From contig SXON01000145.1 of assembly GCA_005778355.1 (NCBI GenBank), positions 1-64,000 of the forward strand: a stretch of 64,000 nucleotides of DNA, read 5' to 3'. The notes beneath the pieces are model-generated. The model was given only the letters and a program-made list of their open reading frames with translations. It searched no databases and was not told the origin of the DNA. The DNA comes from Pseudomonadota bacterium (GTDB taxonomy: Bacteria; Myxococcota_A; UBA796; SXON01). The first letter of the stretch is position 1. Each line of letters starts with the position of its first letter. The position numbers and the translations under genes were made by a program. Shown piece after piece: positions 45,930 through 53,592 of this stretch.

Positions 45930-46924
45930 GCCCGCGCCATGAAACTCGCCTTGTAGGCCGCCTCGTTGCAGGCGTCGGCATCAGCGACGGTGAGGATCTC
46001 CGCGTCGATCAAGAGCTTGTATTCCCGCCGCAAGTTGGTGCGGCAGAGGTAGGTACCGTCGGTGTTGATGCTGAACGGGATCTTCCGGTCTTGCAGGGAG
46101 CCGAGGATGTACTTGAACTCCTCCAAGTGACGCACGGCGCGGGTGTGCAGGTTGGAGGTGGGGCAAATCTCCAGCAGGGTGCCCGTGTCGGCCAGGCGAC
46201 GGAGCGCCTCGTCGGAGTAGGCGGCGCGGATGCCGTGGCCGATGCGGTCGGGCTTGAGGCGCTCGATCACCGCGATCACCCCGTCGGCCCCGCTGGCGGC
46301 GGTCTCGCCGGTGTGGATCGTGGTGCCGAGCCCCGCCTCGCGGGCGTGTTGGAAGAGCTTCTCGTAGCGGGCAACCGAGTCGTCGAGCTCGATGGTGTGC
46401 GACTCGGGACCGGCCACGTCGATGCCGATGATGCCGCGCTCGCGGTAGCGGATTGCCTTCTCGAGCAGGATCTCGTTGAGGTGCGGGTCGAACTCGCGGG
46501 CGAGGCAGAAGATGAGACCCGCCTCCACGCCGTACTCCAGGCAAGCGCGGTCCATGCCGCGGATGGCGGCGTGAATGATGTGATCGAGGTCGCGCTCACC
46601 ACCGAGGTTGCGCTTCATGGGGTTGAACCGCAGTTCGATCCGGCCGACGAGGCTGCCGCGGTACTCCTTGCCGATGATCTCGTAGACGCTGCGCTCGATG
46701 GCCGAGGGCGAGGACTGGATGCGCTCCGTCCACTCGTGCATGATCCGCAGGTAGTCCTCGAGCGACTTGACCTTTTTCGGGTTCACCGTGATGAGTTCTA
46801 CGAACTCGAAGTAGTCCTTCGTCGGGAGCTTGAAGCCCTGCGAGTGAGCAATGGCCCACATGATGTGGGGGGCGACGCTGGCCCCGACGTGGATGTGGAG
46901 GTCGCAAAGGGGACGGGTGAACAT
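45926..46924 (-). CDS. Adenosine-deaminase-like amidohydrolase with altered substrate site
   Basis: A 332-residue TIM-barrel zinc deaminase. Zinc ligands and catalytic residues are present: HIH (H10, H12), IHTGE (H204 and catalytic E207), RIGHGIRAA, and D289 in INTDG. Two residues that contact the nucleoside in true adenosine deaminases differ: the D of HxHxDG is Val13, and the second D of NTDD is Gly290. The substrate is therefore probably not plain adenosine. It may be a modified purine nucleoside, or a nucleotide or futalosine-like compound. It is the first gene of a four-gene operon. Its first 58 bp are duplicated 198 bp upstream. Confidence 0.82.
   Translation of the reverse strand: MFTRPLCDLHIHVGASVAPHIMWAIAHSQGFKLPTKDYFEFVELITVNPKKVKSLEDYLRIMHEWTERIQSSPSAIERSVYEIIGKEYRGSLVGRIELRFNPMKRNLGGERDLDHIIHAAIRGMDRACLEYGVEAGLIFCLAREFDPHLNEILLEKAIRYRERGIIGIDVAGPESHTIELDDSVARYEKLFQHAREAGLGTTIHTGETAASGADGVIAVIERLKPDRIGHGIRAAYSDEALRRLADTGTLLEICPTSNLHTRAVRHLEEFKYILGSLQDRKIPFSINTDGTYLCRTNLRREYKLLIDAEILTVADADACNEAAYKASFMARA
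46867..46924 (-). repeat. 58-bp direct repeat, copy A (start of deaminase gene)
   Basis: This stretch is identical to 47065-47122. It encodes the first 19 residues of the deaminase-like protein, including the zinc motif HIH, and ends at its start codon. An inverted, internally shortened copy lies between the two at about 46932-46962. Confidence 0.85.
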
Positions 46925-47064
46925 GAGCTAGAGACCTCCACGCGAAGGCCAGCGTCGCCCCCGCGCAGGCGGCCGGTCGCGAGACTCGCAGCGACGCGCG
47001 CGGCAAGCGCGCGAGGCCGCCGGAGCCCGCCCCCGGAGCCGCGCCGCAAAGGCGCGGCGTGAGG

Positions 47065-47122
47065 GGGGGGCGACGCTGGCCCCGACGTGGATGTGGAGGT
47101 CGCAAAGGGGACGGGTGAACAT
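47065..47122 (-). repeat. 58-bp direct repeat, copy B (orphan start of deaminase gene)
   Basis: This is an exact copy of the deaminase gene start, exactly 198 bp (66 codons) upstream of copy A. It opens a 64-codon frame that stops at 46928, 4 nt before the functional ATG. The 140 bp between the copies are rich in hairpins: GCCGCGCC/GGCGCGGC (loop GCAAA), CGCGCGC/GCGCGCG (loop GGCAA) and GTCGC/GCGAC. Confidence 0.85.
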
Positions 47123-47202
47123 CGGCCCCGAACTAACCCGCAGCCCCTCAGGAACGGACCGTCCGGCTCGCGCGTTATGAGCCGCGCTTGCCCGGAGACA
47201 CC

Positions 47203-47955
47203 ATGCTCGTCGTGTTCAGCCTCGCCCTTGCCACCGAGACCGAGGGCACCGTGGGCGACATCACCTACGAGGGCGGCCTCTCGGAAACCGCCGCCAGCTA
47301 CGTCGCGACGAAGCCGGTGACCGTGAGCCACAGCGGCGGGAACATCTCGGTGCGCTGCATGGACACCGAGAAACTCTCGGCTCGCTTGCCCTACACGGTC
47401 TACGGCACCGCCGAGGCCCCCATGGAAGCCTTCGGCAGCGGCATCGGCCTCTCCGTGGGCGGCGACAGCAAGTCTGGGTGGGTCAAGACTCGGGTTCCCT
47501 CGAAGACCTCCGGCGTGACGGGGGCTGACGTCCCGCTCACGGTGAACATCCCCAAGGGCACCACCGGGTTGACGGTCACCCAGTCAGGATCGGGCTGGGT
47601 GCAGGTGACCGGCTGCTCCGGGGCGCTCAAGATCTCGAGCGGTACCGGCGGTGTCTACGCCGACGGCGCCTACACCAGCGCCGCGATGAACGCCGCTGGA
47701 GGCGACGCGAAGCTGGTGCAAGACAGCGGCGTGGTGCTCACCGGCACCACCACCGTGTCGGCGCCCGGGGGCACCGCGCGCGTGGCGCTCGCGTCGGCGC
47801 AGGGTGGCAAACTCACGGCGAAGGCCAGCGAGGTGTCGGTCCAGCAGACGGTGATGGGCACCACCAGCGGGACGCTAGTGCAAGGCGACATGGGCCTCGC
47901 TGGGCCGTCGATCACGGTGTCGGCGAAGGAGCGCGTCGAGGTTTCGAGCCAGTAG
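47203..47955 (+). CDS. Secreted beta-repeat protein of unknown function
   Basis: A 250-residue exported protein. ATG 47203 has GGAG at 7 nt, and the first residues MLVVFSLALA-TE are a very short signal peptide. The mature protein is Gly/Ser/Thr/Val-rich with alternating beta-strand patterns (VTVSHSGGNISVRC, LTVNIPKGTTGLTVTQSGSGWVQVTGCSGALKISSGTGG), resembling DUF4097-type or other beta-solenoid proteins. It has two Cys. No enzymatic motif is seen. A surface structural role is possible. Confidence 0.62.
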   Translation: MLVVFSLALATETEGTVGDITYEGGLSETAASYVATKPVTVSHSGGNISVRCMDTEKLSARLPYTVYGTAEAPMEAFGSGIGLSVGGDSKSGWVKTRVPSKTSGVTGADVPLTVNIPKGTTGLTVTQSGSGWVQVTGCSGALKISSGTGGVYADGAYTSAAMNAAGGDAKLVQDSGVVLTGTTTVSAPGGTARVALASAQGGKLTAKASEVSVQQTVMGTTSGTLVQGDMGLAGPSITVSAKERVEVSSQ

Positions 47956-47986
47956 CTGGCGCGGTTCCGTAGACGCTGCCGGCCCC

Positions 47987-48307
47987 TCACCTCACCAACC
48001 CCCGCAACATCGCCCCCACCCGCCGGAGCTTCGCCTGCTCCGCGGCGGCCTCGGCCGATCCCACCAGGTCGAGGGCGGCACAGGTTTCGGCGGCTGAGCC
48101 GGCGGCGATGCGAAAGTGGTTGCGACCGGCGTCGCCGCCGCGCGACCGCCCCTCGGCGATGTTGAGCACCACCGAGTCGGCCGCCCGTTGCAGCTGATCG
48201 CGCAGGTGCGCCCGCCCGGTGGGGATGCGCATCGCGACACAGGCGCGTGCGACCTCGAGCGCGAGCTTGTAGACATCGAGGTTCTCGTGATCGAACCGGT
48301 ACTCCAT
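47987..48307 (-). CDS. Four-helix-bundle protein, S23/intervening-sequence-protein type (bAvd-related)
   Basis: A 106-residue protein with the family pattern DHENLDVYKLALEVARACVAM...RDQLQRAADSVVLNIAEGRSRG....HFRIAAGSAAETCAALDL. Members are encoded in 23S rRNA intervening sequences of some bacteria, and relatives (bAvd) assist reverse transcriptases in diversity-generating retroelements. No rRNA and no reverse transcriptase is in this window, so this is a free-standing copy. GGAGG precedes the ATG at 48307. Directly upstream is a 68-nt imperfect hairpin, then a TCGA-rich satellite; both are listed separately. Confidence 0.85.
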   Translation of the reverse strand: MEYRFDHENLDVYKLALEVARACVAMRIPTGRAHLRDQLQRAADSVVLNIAEGRSRGGDAGRNHFRIAAGSAAETCAALDLVGSAEAAAEQAKLRRVGAMLRGLVR

Positions 48308-48320
48308 GACTGCCTCCGGA

Positions 48321-48388
48321 GGACCGCGGGTTGAGCTGAGGAGCGGCCCTCGCCTCTGGCGGGCCGCGACGAGGCCAACCCGCGGTCC
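48321..48388 (-). other. Two-tier hairpin upstream of the S23-type gene
   Basis: GGACCGCGGGTTG (48321-48333) pairs perfectly with CAACCCGCGGTCC (48376-48388). Inside, GCGGCCC (48343-48349) pairs with GGGCCGC (48361-48367) around an 11-nt loop. In the minus-strand transcript this structure ends about 13 nt before the S23-type start codon, so it may be a 5' leader RNA structure, a cruciform or the end of a mobile unit. Confidence 0.7.
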
Positions 48389-48406
48389 GCAGGAGTCCTA
48401 GGGAAG

Positions 48407-48580
48407 CGATCGACACTCGACATCCGAACTCGAACCTCGACTTCCGACACTCGACTTCCGCACTCGATTTCCGAACTCGAACCTCGACTTCCGAGACTCG
48501 AACTCGAACTCGAACTCGAACCTCGTCAGTCGAGCGTCGAGCGTCGAGCGTCGATCATCGAGCGTCGATCATCGAGCGTC
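48407..48580. repeat. TCGA-rich short tandem repeat (satellite)
   Basis: About 174 bp made of short related units: ACTCGACTTCCG-like 12-mers, four GAACTC units in a row, GTCGAGC 7-mers, and two GTCGATCATCGAGC 14-mers. There are no unique spacers, so it is not a CRISPR. It lies between the ferredoxin stop and the S23-type hairpin. Confidence 0.75.
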
Positions 48581-48588
48581 CCTCTCGT

Positions 48589-48978
48589 TCAGGTGCCCCG
48601 TGTCTGATCCATCGACCACACGCTGTAAACCTTCACCTTCGCCCCACTCCCGGTGATGCGCGCGTGGCACGCGAGGCGCTGCCCCGGCTTGCACTTTTCC
48701 TTCAGGAGCTTGGCCTCCGCCTCGGTGGGCTCCGCGAGCCCGCGCCCGTCGATCACGTCGACGCCGCAGGTGCCACAACCACCATCGGGGCAGCCGGTCG
48801 CGATGGGCGTTTCTAGTGTCTGCGACGCCATCACCAGCGTGTAGCGGGGCTCGGCGTCCACCTCGTAGGCCTGTCCATCCGGCATCACCAGAGTCACGCG
48901 CAGGCGCTCGTCCGAGTCTTGTTTCCCGCCGCGCCCCAGCGCGGACTTGATGCGGTTGCGAATTCCCCAGGGCGTCAC
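48589..48978 (-). CDS. 2Fe-2S ferredoxin
   Basis: A 129-residue plant-type ferredoxin. An N-terminal extension of about 25 residues precedes the beta-grasp fold (LRVTLVMPDGQAYEVDAEPRYTLVMA), and the cluster ligands are GCPDGGCGTCGV (three Cys) with the fourth in RLACHARI. The missing short spacing of the standard CxxxxCxxC is kept (C-x4-C-x2-C). It probably carries electrons in the cytosol. GTG 48978 overlaps the stop of the LOG-family gene (GTGA). The partner enzyme is not in the window. Confidence 0.85.
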   Translation of the reverse strand: MTPWGIRNRIKSALGRGGKQDSDERLRVTLVMPDGQAYEVDAEPRYTLVMASQTLETPIATGCPDGGCGTCGVDVIDGRGLAEPTEAEAKLLKEKCKPGQRLACHARITGSGAKVKVYSVWSMDQTRGT

Positions 48979-49778
48979 TTGGCGTGCTCCTTTTCGATGG
49001 CATCGAGGGCAGTGGTGAGAAAGTTGAAGGCGTCGTCGACCGTGTCGCTGTGGTGCATCAGCTCCCGGTCGCTCTCCGAGATCGTTCCCCAGCGGATGAG
49101 GGCCTCGATGTTGAGCACCTCGTCCCAGAACTCGCTCCCGAACAACACCATCGGCAGCTTCTTCGTGATCTTCTTCGTCTGGCGTAGCGTGAGGATCTCG
49201 GCCATCTCGTCGAGCGTCCCGTAGCCGCCGGGCATGACCACCATCGCCTTGGCCAGGTAGGCGAACCAGTACTTCCGCATGAAGAAGTAGTGGAACTCAA
49301 ACGCGAGGTCGGGATCGACCCAGCGGTTGACGTTCTCCTCGAACGGGAGCGAGATGCCCAGGCCCACGGTACGCCCGCCAGGGACGTCGGCGGCACCGCG
49401 GTTGGCCGCCTCCATGATGCCGGGACCGCCGCCCGTGCACACCAGGTATTTCCGCAACTTCGGGTCGCGACTCATGCTCCACTCGGTGAGGCGCTGAGCC
49501 AGCTCGCGGCTGTCCTCGTAGTACCGAGACAGGCGCACCGCCTGCTCCGCCTTCTTGATCGCCGCCGGGTCGCCATCGGCGCGGGCCTCGGCCAGGAGCT
49601 GGCCCGCCACGTCGCGAGGCTTCACGCGGGCCGAGCCGAAGATCACGATGGTGTCCCGCACGCCTTCCTTGTGGAAACGCTCTCGGGGCTCCTCGTACTC
49701 GCAGAGGATTCGCACGTGCCGACCGGCGGGGCTGTTGAGGAAACCTAGGTTTTTATAGGCCTTCTGAGGCTTTGGCAT
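48975..49778 (-). CDS. LOG-family protein (putative cytokinin-riboside phosphoribohydrolase / lysine-decarboxylase-like fold)
   Basis: A 267-residue protein with the defining motifs GGGPGIMEAANRGA and PGGYGTLDEMAE of the LOG/YgdH nucleotide N-glycosidase family, which splits a base from nucleoside monophosphates. ATG 49778 (MPKPQKAYKNLGF) follows GGGAG by 4 nt; a longer in-frame reading is only a GC-rich extension. The N-terminal 50 residues are longer than in small LOG proteins, closer to the larger bacterial branch. The substrate here is unknown. It is coupled to the downstream ferredoxin gene. Confidence 0.82.
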   Translation of the reverse strand: MPKPQKAYKNLGFLNSPAGRHVRILCEYEEPRERFHKEGVRDTIVIFGSARVKPRDVAGQLLAEARADGDPAAIKKAEQAVRLSRYYEDSRELAQRLTEWSMSRDPKLRKYLVCTGGGPGIMEAANRGAADVPGGRTVGLGISLPFEENVNRWVDPDLAFEFHYFFMRKYWFAYLAKAMVVMPGGYGTLDEMAEILTLRQTKKITKKLPMVLFGSEFWDEVLNIEALIRWGTISESDRELMHHSDTVDDAFNFLTTALDAIEKEHAK

Positions 49779-49908
49779 TGAACTCCCGGCACGCGGACGC
49801 AGAAATCGCCTCCTATTGCACCCGTGGCGGTAGCGCCTCCCCGGGCCTGCGGTGTCGGTAGGGCGTGCGACGGTCGCGGTTGCCAATCCCCCCAAGCCTG
49901 GAGACGCC

Positions 49909-50340
49909 ATGTTCCGCCACTTTCCCCTCGTTGCCCTCTTCGGCAGCGGCTGCATCATCTACGACGACGTCGAGCGCTGCAAGGACCACGAGTGCGAGGA
50001 GGTGGAGGGCGACACCGCCAGCCTCTCCGTGCCCGACCCCAGCTTCTCGATCGACCCCTCCGAGGTCGAGGCCGGGAGCACCTTCATCGCCACGGTGACC
50101 GCCGAGAACTTCGACCTGTCGACCGTCGAGTCGGTGGAGATCTTCGGCCCAGCCAGCCTGCTCGCCGAGCAGAATCGTGGTGAGGAGCTCATTCTCACCG
50201 TGACCGTCGATGCCACGGCACAGGTCGCCGACGAGGTCGACATCCTGCTTCACGTGGGCGCTGACGTCCTGCTCATCGAGGCGGCGATCACGGTGAACGC
50301 CGAGGCCCCCGAGACCGACCCGGACGACGACTGCGAATGA
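49909..50340 (+). CDS. Small acidic exported protein, possible lipoprotein
   Basis: A 143-residue protein. ATG 49909 has GGAG 6 nt before. The N-terminus MFRHFPLVALFGSGCIIYDD is a short hydrophobic signal with a Cys at 15, although GSGC is a weak lipobox. The mature part is acidic with a beta-sandwich look (FSIDPSEVEAGSTFIATVTAENFDLSTVESVEIFG), and three more Cys. It overlaps the ECF sigma factor gene (ATGA), so it is the first gene of the sigma/anti-sigma/caspase operon and could be a sensor or target of that circuit. That role is inferred from position only. Confidence 0.6.
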   Translation: MFRHFPLVALFGSGCIIYDDVERCKDHECEEVEGDTASLSVPDPSFSIDPSEVEAGSTFIATVTAENFDLSTVESVEIFGPASLLAEQNRGEELILTVTVDATAQVADEVDILLHVGADVLLIEAAITVNAEAPETDPDDDCE

Positions 50341-50969
50341 GCGTCAGGGTGTCGATGCCCCCCTCCCCGGCGGCCCAGCGGCCGAGTGGGGAGGCGCGCC
50401 CGGCACTGCGCCTCGTGCCGACCCCTCCCGAATCGAGGGGCAACCCGGTACGTAGCAAAGCCCCCCACGTGAACGGCGACCTCGACATCCCCGCGCTCTA
50501 CCGTCGCTACGGCGACCTCGTGCTGGGTCGCTGCCGAACCATCCTGCGTAACGATGCCGACGCCGCCGACGCGATGCAGGACATCTTCCTGAAACTGCAC
50601 CGGTTCCGCGACTCCTTTCGCGGCGACGCCTCCCCGTCCACCTTCCTCTACCGCATCACCACCACCACCTGCCTCAACCGCCTGCGCTCCCGGCGCCGCC
50701 GCCCCGAGGACCCCGTGGAGGAGCTGCCCCCGCTGCCCTCCACGGAGTCGGTGCTCGACGCGCTCGCCGTGCGCCAGCTGCTCGACGAGCTGGTTGACGG
50801 CGCCGACGAGAAGACCGTCGAGTGCCTCGTCTACCACTACGTCGATGGCATGACGCACGACGAGGCCGGCGAGATGGTCGGCCTCTCCGGCGCTGCCGTA
50901 CGCAAGCGCATCGCGACCTTTCGCGTCGCCCTTCGCGACAACCCGCCTCCCTGGATGGAGGAGACATGA
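50337..50969 (+). CDS. ECF-type RNA polymerase sigma factor
   Basis: A 210-residue extracytoplasmic-function sigma factor. After a 45-residue Pro/Arg-rich N-terminal extension comes region 2 (IPALYRRYGDLVLGRCRTILRNDADAADAMQDIFLKLHRF and SFRGDASPSTFLYRITTTTCLNRLRSRRRR) and region 4 (ECLVYHYVDGMTHDEAGEMVGLSGAAVRKRIATFR, the -35-binding helix-turn-helix). It should redirect RNA polymerase to a small set of promoters, perhaps including its own. It overlaps both neighbours by ATGA, and the next gene is its likely anti-sigma factor. Confidence 0.93.
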   Translation: MSVRVSMPPSPAAQRPSGEARPALRLVPTPPESRGNPVRSKAPHVNGDLDIPALYRRYGDLVLGRCRTILRNDADAADAMQDIFLKLHRFRDSFRGDASPSTFLYRITTTTCLNRLRSRRRRPEDPVEELPPLPSTESVLDALAVRQLLDELVDGADEKTVECLVYHYVDGMTHDEAGEMVGLSGAAVRKRIATFRVALRDNPPPWMEET

Positions 50970-51760
50970 GTCACGTCTCGACCCTGAAACTACACCAGCT
51001 GCGTCTCGGCGAGTTGCCCGGCGACGAGGCCGCGCGCTGCCAGGCCCACCTCGATGGCTGCGCGCTCTGCCAGGCGCGGCTTGGCCACCAGGCCGAGGTC
51101 CGCCGCGACTTCGAGGCCATGCCCATCCCGCTGGCGATCGCTCGTCCCCGGTGGCAGCGGATGGCCCTCGGCGTCGTCCCGCTGCTCGCGGCCGCGCTCG
51201 TGCTCTTTGCGCTCTCGCCCGGCACCCCTCCCAGGAAGGCACCGGTCGACGAGACGCCCGTCACCGAGACACCCGTTCTTGTCGGACCCATCGCCGAACC
51301 CGGCCCCGTCGCGACACCTGCGGCCCCCGTCGCCGTCGAGGTGGTCGCGCCGCTCGCCCCGAAGAAGTCGACGACGCGCACCAAGGGCGCGTCGATGCCT
51401 CGGCTCGAGGCCTGGGTGGAGGCCGGCCAGAGCGAACGCCCGGTGTATCCCGGGGAATCGCTCGGCGCCGGCGCGCGCGTCCAGTTGCGTTACGACGCGC
51501 TCGGCAAGAACTTCGTCACGCTCGCCGGTCGCGACAGTAACGGCGTCGTGGAGGTCTACGCGACCATCGCCGCCACGGCGCGTGGCCTGCAGAGCGCCCC
51601 GTTCGCGCTCACGCTCGACGACAGCAAGGGCGAGCAGGCCTTCTTCGCCCTGCTCTCCGACACGCGCCTCGACCCCGAGTCCGTGAAAATGGCGCTGACG
51701 AAGAACCCGGTGCGAATGGACGGCGCTATCGTGACGTCGCTGGTGCTACGGAAGGATTGA
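50966..51760 (+). CDS. ZAS-type membrane anti-sigma factor with extracytoplasmic domain
   Basis: A 264-residue single-pass membrane protein. The cytosolic N-terminus has the zinc anti-sigma pattern H28-x3-C32-x2-C35 in RCQAHLDGCALCQARL. One helix (MALGVVPLLAAALVLFALSPG) crosses the membrane near residue 75. A Pro/Val-rich stalk follows, then an outer domain of about 110 residues (LEAWVEAGQSERPVYPGESLGAGARVQLRYDALGKNFVTLAG, ...QAFFALLSDTRLD) resembling the DUF4384-type ligand or stress-sensing domain. It should hold the ECF sigma factor inactive until a signal outside the membrane releases it. It is coupled to the caspase-fold gene by TTGA. Confidence 0.82.
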   Translation: MSHVSTLKLHQLRLGELPGDEAARCQAHLDGCALCQARLGHQAEVRRDFEAMPIPLAIARPRWQRMALGVVPLLAAALVLFALSPGTPPRKAPVDETPVTETPVLVGPIAEPGPVATPAAPVAVEVVAPLAPKKSTTRTKGASMPRLEAWVEAGQSERPVYPGESLGAGARVQLRYDALGKNFVTLAGRDSNGVVEVYATIAATARGLQSAPFALTLDDSKGEQAFFALLSDTRLDPESVKMALTKNPVRMDGAIVTSLVLRKD

Positions 51761-53589
51761 GCTTGAGCCTACTCCTCGCCTCCCTCGCCTCCGCAGCGGT
51801 GCTCCGGCACGCCGTGGTCGTGGGTGCCAACGTGGGCGGGAGTGGGCTCGAGCCCCTGCACTACGCCGAGACCGACGCTCAGCGATTCGCCGATCTGCTC
51901 GTGGAGCTGGGCGGCTTCGACCCTGTGTACGTCACGGTGCTCTACGCGCCCTCGGAGGCGGAGCTCAAGGCGGCGCTCCACGCCCACGGCGACACGGCCG
52001 GCAACTTCGACGACGACCTTTTCTTGTTCTACTACTCGGGCCATGCCGACGCACGCGGCTTGCGCATCGGCGCAGACATCTATGATTTCGAGAACTTGCG
52101 AGGTGACATCCGAGGCATGCAGTCGGAGGTGAAGCTCGGGGTGCTCGATGCCTGCCGCTCGGGGACGATCACTCGGCTCAAGGGGGCCCAGCTCAGCCAG
52201 CCCTTCATGGTCGATGACCGCCTGGCCGCCGAGGGCGAAGCCTGGATCACTGCCGCCAGCGCCGACGAGACAGCCCAAGAATCCGACACACTTAGGGGTA
52301 GTTTCTTCACGCACTACCTGATCTCAGGATTGCGTGGCGCCGCAGACAAAGACGACGGCGCGGTGACCCTGCACGAGGCCTACGACTACGCCTACGCGCG
52401 GGTGGTCGACCACACCGGGGGCACCGACGCGGGCGCTCAGCATCCGAACTACGACTACCGCATCAACGGCACCGGCGCGCTCGCGTTGACGCGGGTGGAC
52501 AAGGGCCGCGCCAACGTGACGCTTCCCGCCGAGCTTTCCGGGCAGGTGACCGTCATTCGGTTGCCCGACCGCACGCCGGTGGCCGAGGTGGCGAAGGAGA
52601 GCGGCGCGCCGGTCACCCTCGCGCTGGCCCCCGGGCACTACAAGGTGCGCGTGATGGCGGGCAAGGAGCTACGCGAGGCCGAGGTGATGCTCGCCGACGG
52701 CGCGCGCGTACCGGTGTCGCAACTCGCGCCGATCTCCACGGAAACCGCGAAGGGCAAGGGCGCCGTCTACTTCGACGTGGCCGAGTTCCAGCGCTTCGCG
52801 AAGCAGCACCAGAGCGCCTGGGAACAAGCCGTCAACCCGCGCGATCTGCGCCACTCGCCTCTTGTCGCCGGCGGTATCTCGGCGCTGGTGCCCGGCGGCG
52901 GGCAGATGTTCAACGGCCACTGGGGCAAGGGCGCGCTCTACCTCGCCAGCACCTTCCTCCTCTTTGGCGGTAGCGTCGGCATCCCCGACGACGCCTTCTT
53001 CTCAGGCTCCATCACCGGTCCCGACCCGCTGGCTCTGGGCGCCGCCGCCCTCTACGGGGCCTCCATCGCCGACGCGACTTGGAACGCGAATCGCCTCGAA
53101 GAACGCCGTCCTCGTGGAGGTGGCACCTTCAGCACCTACGCCGGCTGGGATCCCACGGTGGGCGGCACCTCGCCCTACATCGCGGGACTATCGGGCGAGT
53201 GGCTGGTCCACCCCAACGTGGGCATCGGGGTGGATCGCCTGGGCTGGACCCGCAGCGACGAGTCCGAGGCACGCTGGAACTTCGCCAGCCGCGTGAGCTT
53301 CGGCATCAACTGGGAGAAGTTCCGCCCGGCCCTGGCGGTGAGCGCAGGCGGGAGGATCATCGACGAGGGCGCCCCCGGCGGCGAGATCACAACCACCGGG
53401 AGCGCTGGCGACGAGGAAGCAAGCCGCGCGGCCCAGAACCGGCTGGTGGGCGTGATCGGCGCCGGGCTCGAGCTCCGCTGGTACGTGACACCTCGCTACT
53501 TCGTGGAGGCCGGCTTTCGCACCGAGCTCGAGGATGCCTCGCCGCGCTTCATCGGCGGCGGCGGCATCGGCCTGCACCTGGGAGACTGA
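51757..53589 (+). CDS. Exported caspase-family protein with beta-rich C-terminal domain
   Basis: A 610-residue protein that begins with a short signal peptide (MSLSLLLASLASA). Residues 18-235 are a C14 caspase fold: AVVVGANVGG, DDLFLFYYSGHAD with catalytic H96, and LGVLDACRSG with catalytic C133. Next is a PEGA-like beta domain (VTVIRLPDRTPVAEVAKES...LALAPGHYKVRVMAG). A hydrophobic region near residue 385 (GALYLASTFLLFGGSVG) precedes a C-terminal 200 residues of alternating strands that look like an outer-membrane beta-barrel. The start is TTG 51757 within the previous stop; TTG 51763 is an alternative. It is the last gene of the sigma/anti-sigma operon, so it may be switched on by envelope stress. 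Confidence 0.83.
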   Translation: MSLSLLLASLASAAVLRHAVVVGANVGGSGLEPLHYAETDAQRFADLLVELGGFDPVYVTVLYAPSEAELKAALHAHGDTAGNFDDDLFLFYYSGHADARGLRIGADIYDFENLRGDIRGMQSEVKLGVLDACRSGTITRLKGAQLSQPFMVDDRLAAEGEAWITAASADETAQESDTLRGSFFTHYLISGLRGAADKDDGAVTLHEAYDYAYARVVDHTGGTDAGAQHPNYDYRINGTGALALTRVDKGRANVTLPAELSGQVTVIRLPDRTPVAEVAKESGAPVTLALAPGHYKVRVMAGKELREAEVMLADGARVPVSQLAPISTETAKGKGAVYFDVAEFQRFAKQHQSAWEQAVNPRDLRHSPLVAGGISALVPGGGQMFNGHWGKGALYLASTFLLFGGSVGIPDDAFFSGSITGPDPLALGAAALYGASIADATWNANRLEERRPRGGGTFSTYAGWDPTVGGTSPYIAGLSGEWLVHPNVGIGVDRLGWTRSDESEARWNFASRVSFGINWEKFRPALAVSAGGRIIDEGAPGGEITTTGSAGDEEASRAAQNRLVGVIGAGLELRWYVTPRYFVEAGFRTELEDASPRFIGGGGIGLHLGD

Positions 53590-53592
53590 GCC

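Noticed and set aside
46925-47064. Insertion sequence between the 58-bp repeats
   Set aside because: No transposase, no terminal inverted repeats, and a 58-bp direct repeat is far longer than a normal target duplication.
46928-47122. 64-residue ORF starting in repeat copy B as a real gene
   Set aside because: Only the first 20 residues match a protein, through the duplicated deaminase start. The rest is read through hairpin DNA. It may be a leader ORF but is not a functional gene.
47987-48307. 23S rRNA intervening sequence
   Set aside because: The S23-type protein is present but no rRNA sequence flanks it.
48407-48580. CRISPR-like array
   Set aside because: Units are 6-14 bp, variable and contiguous, with no unique spacers and no cas gene in the window.
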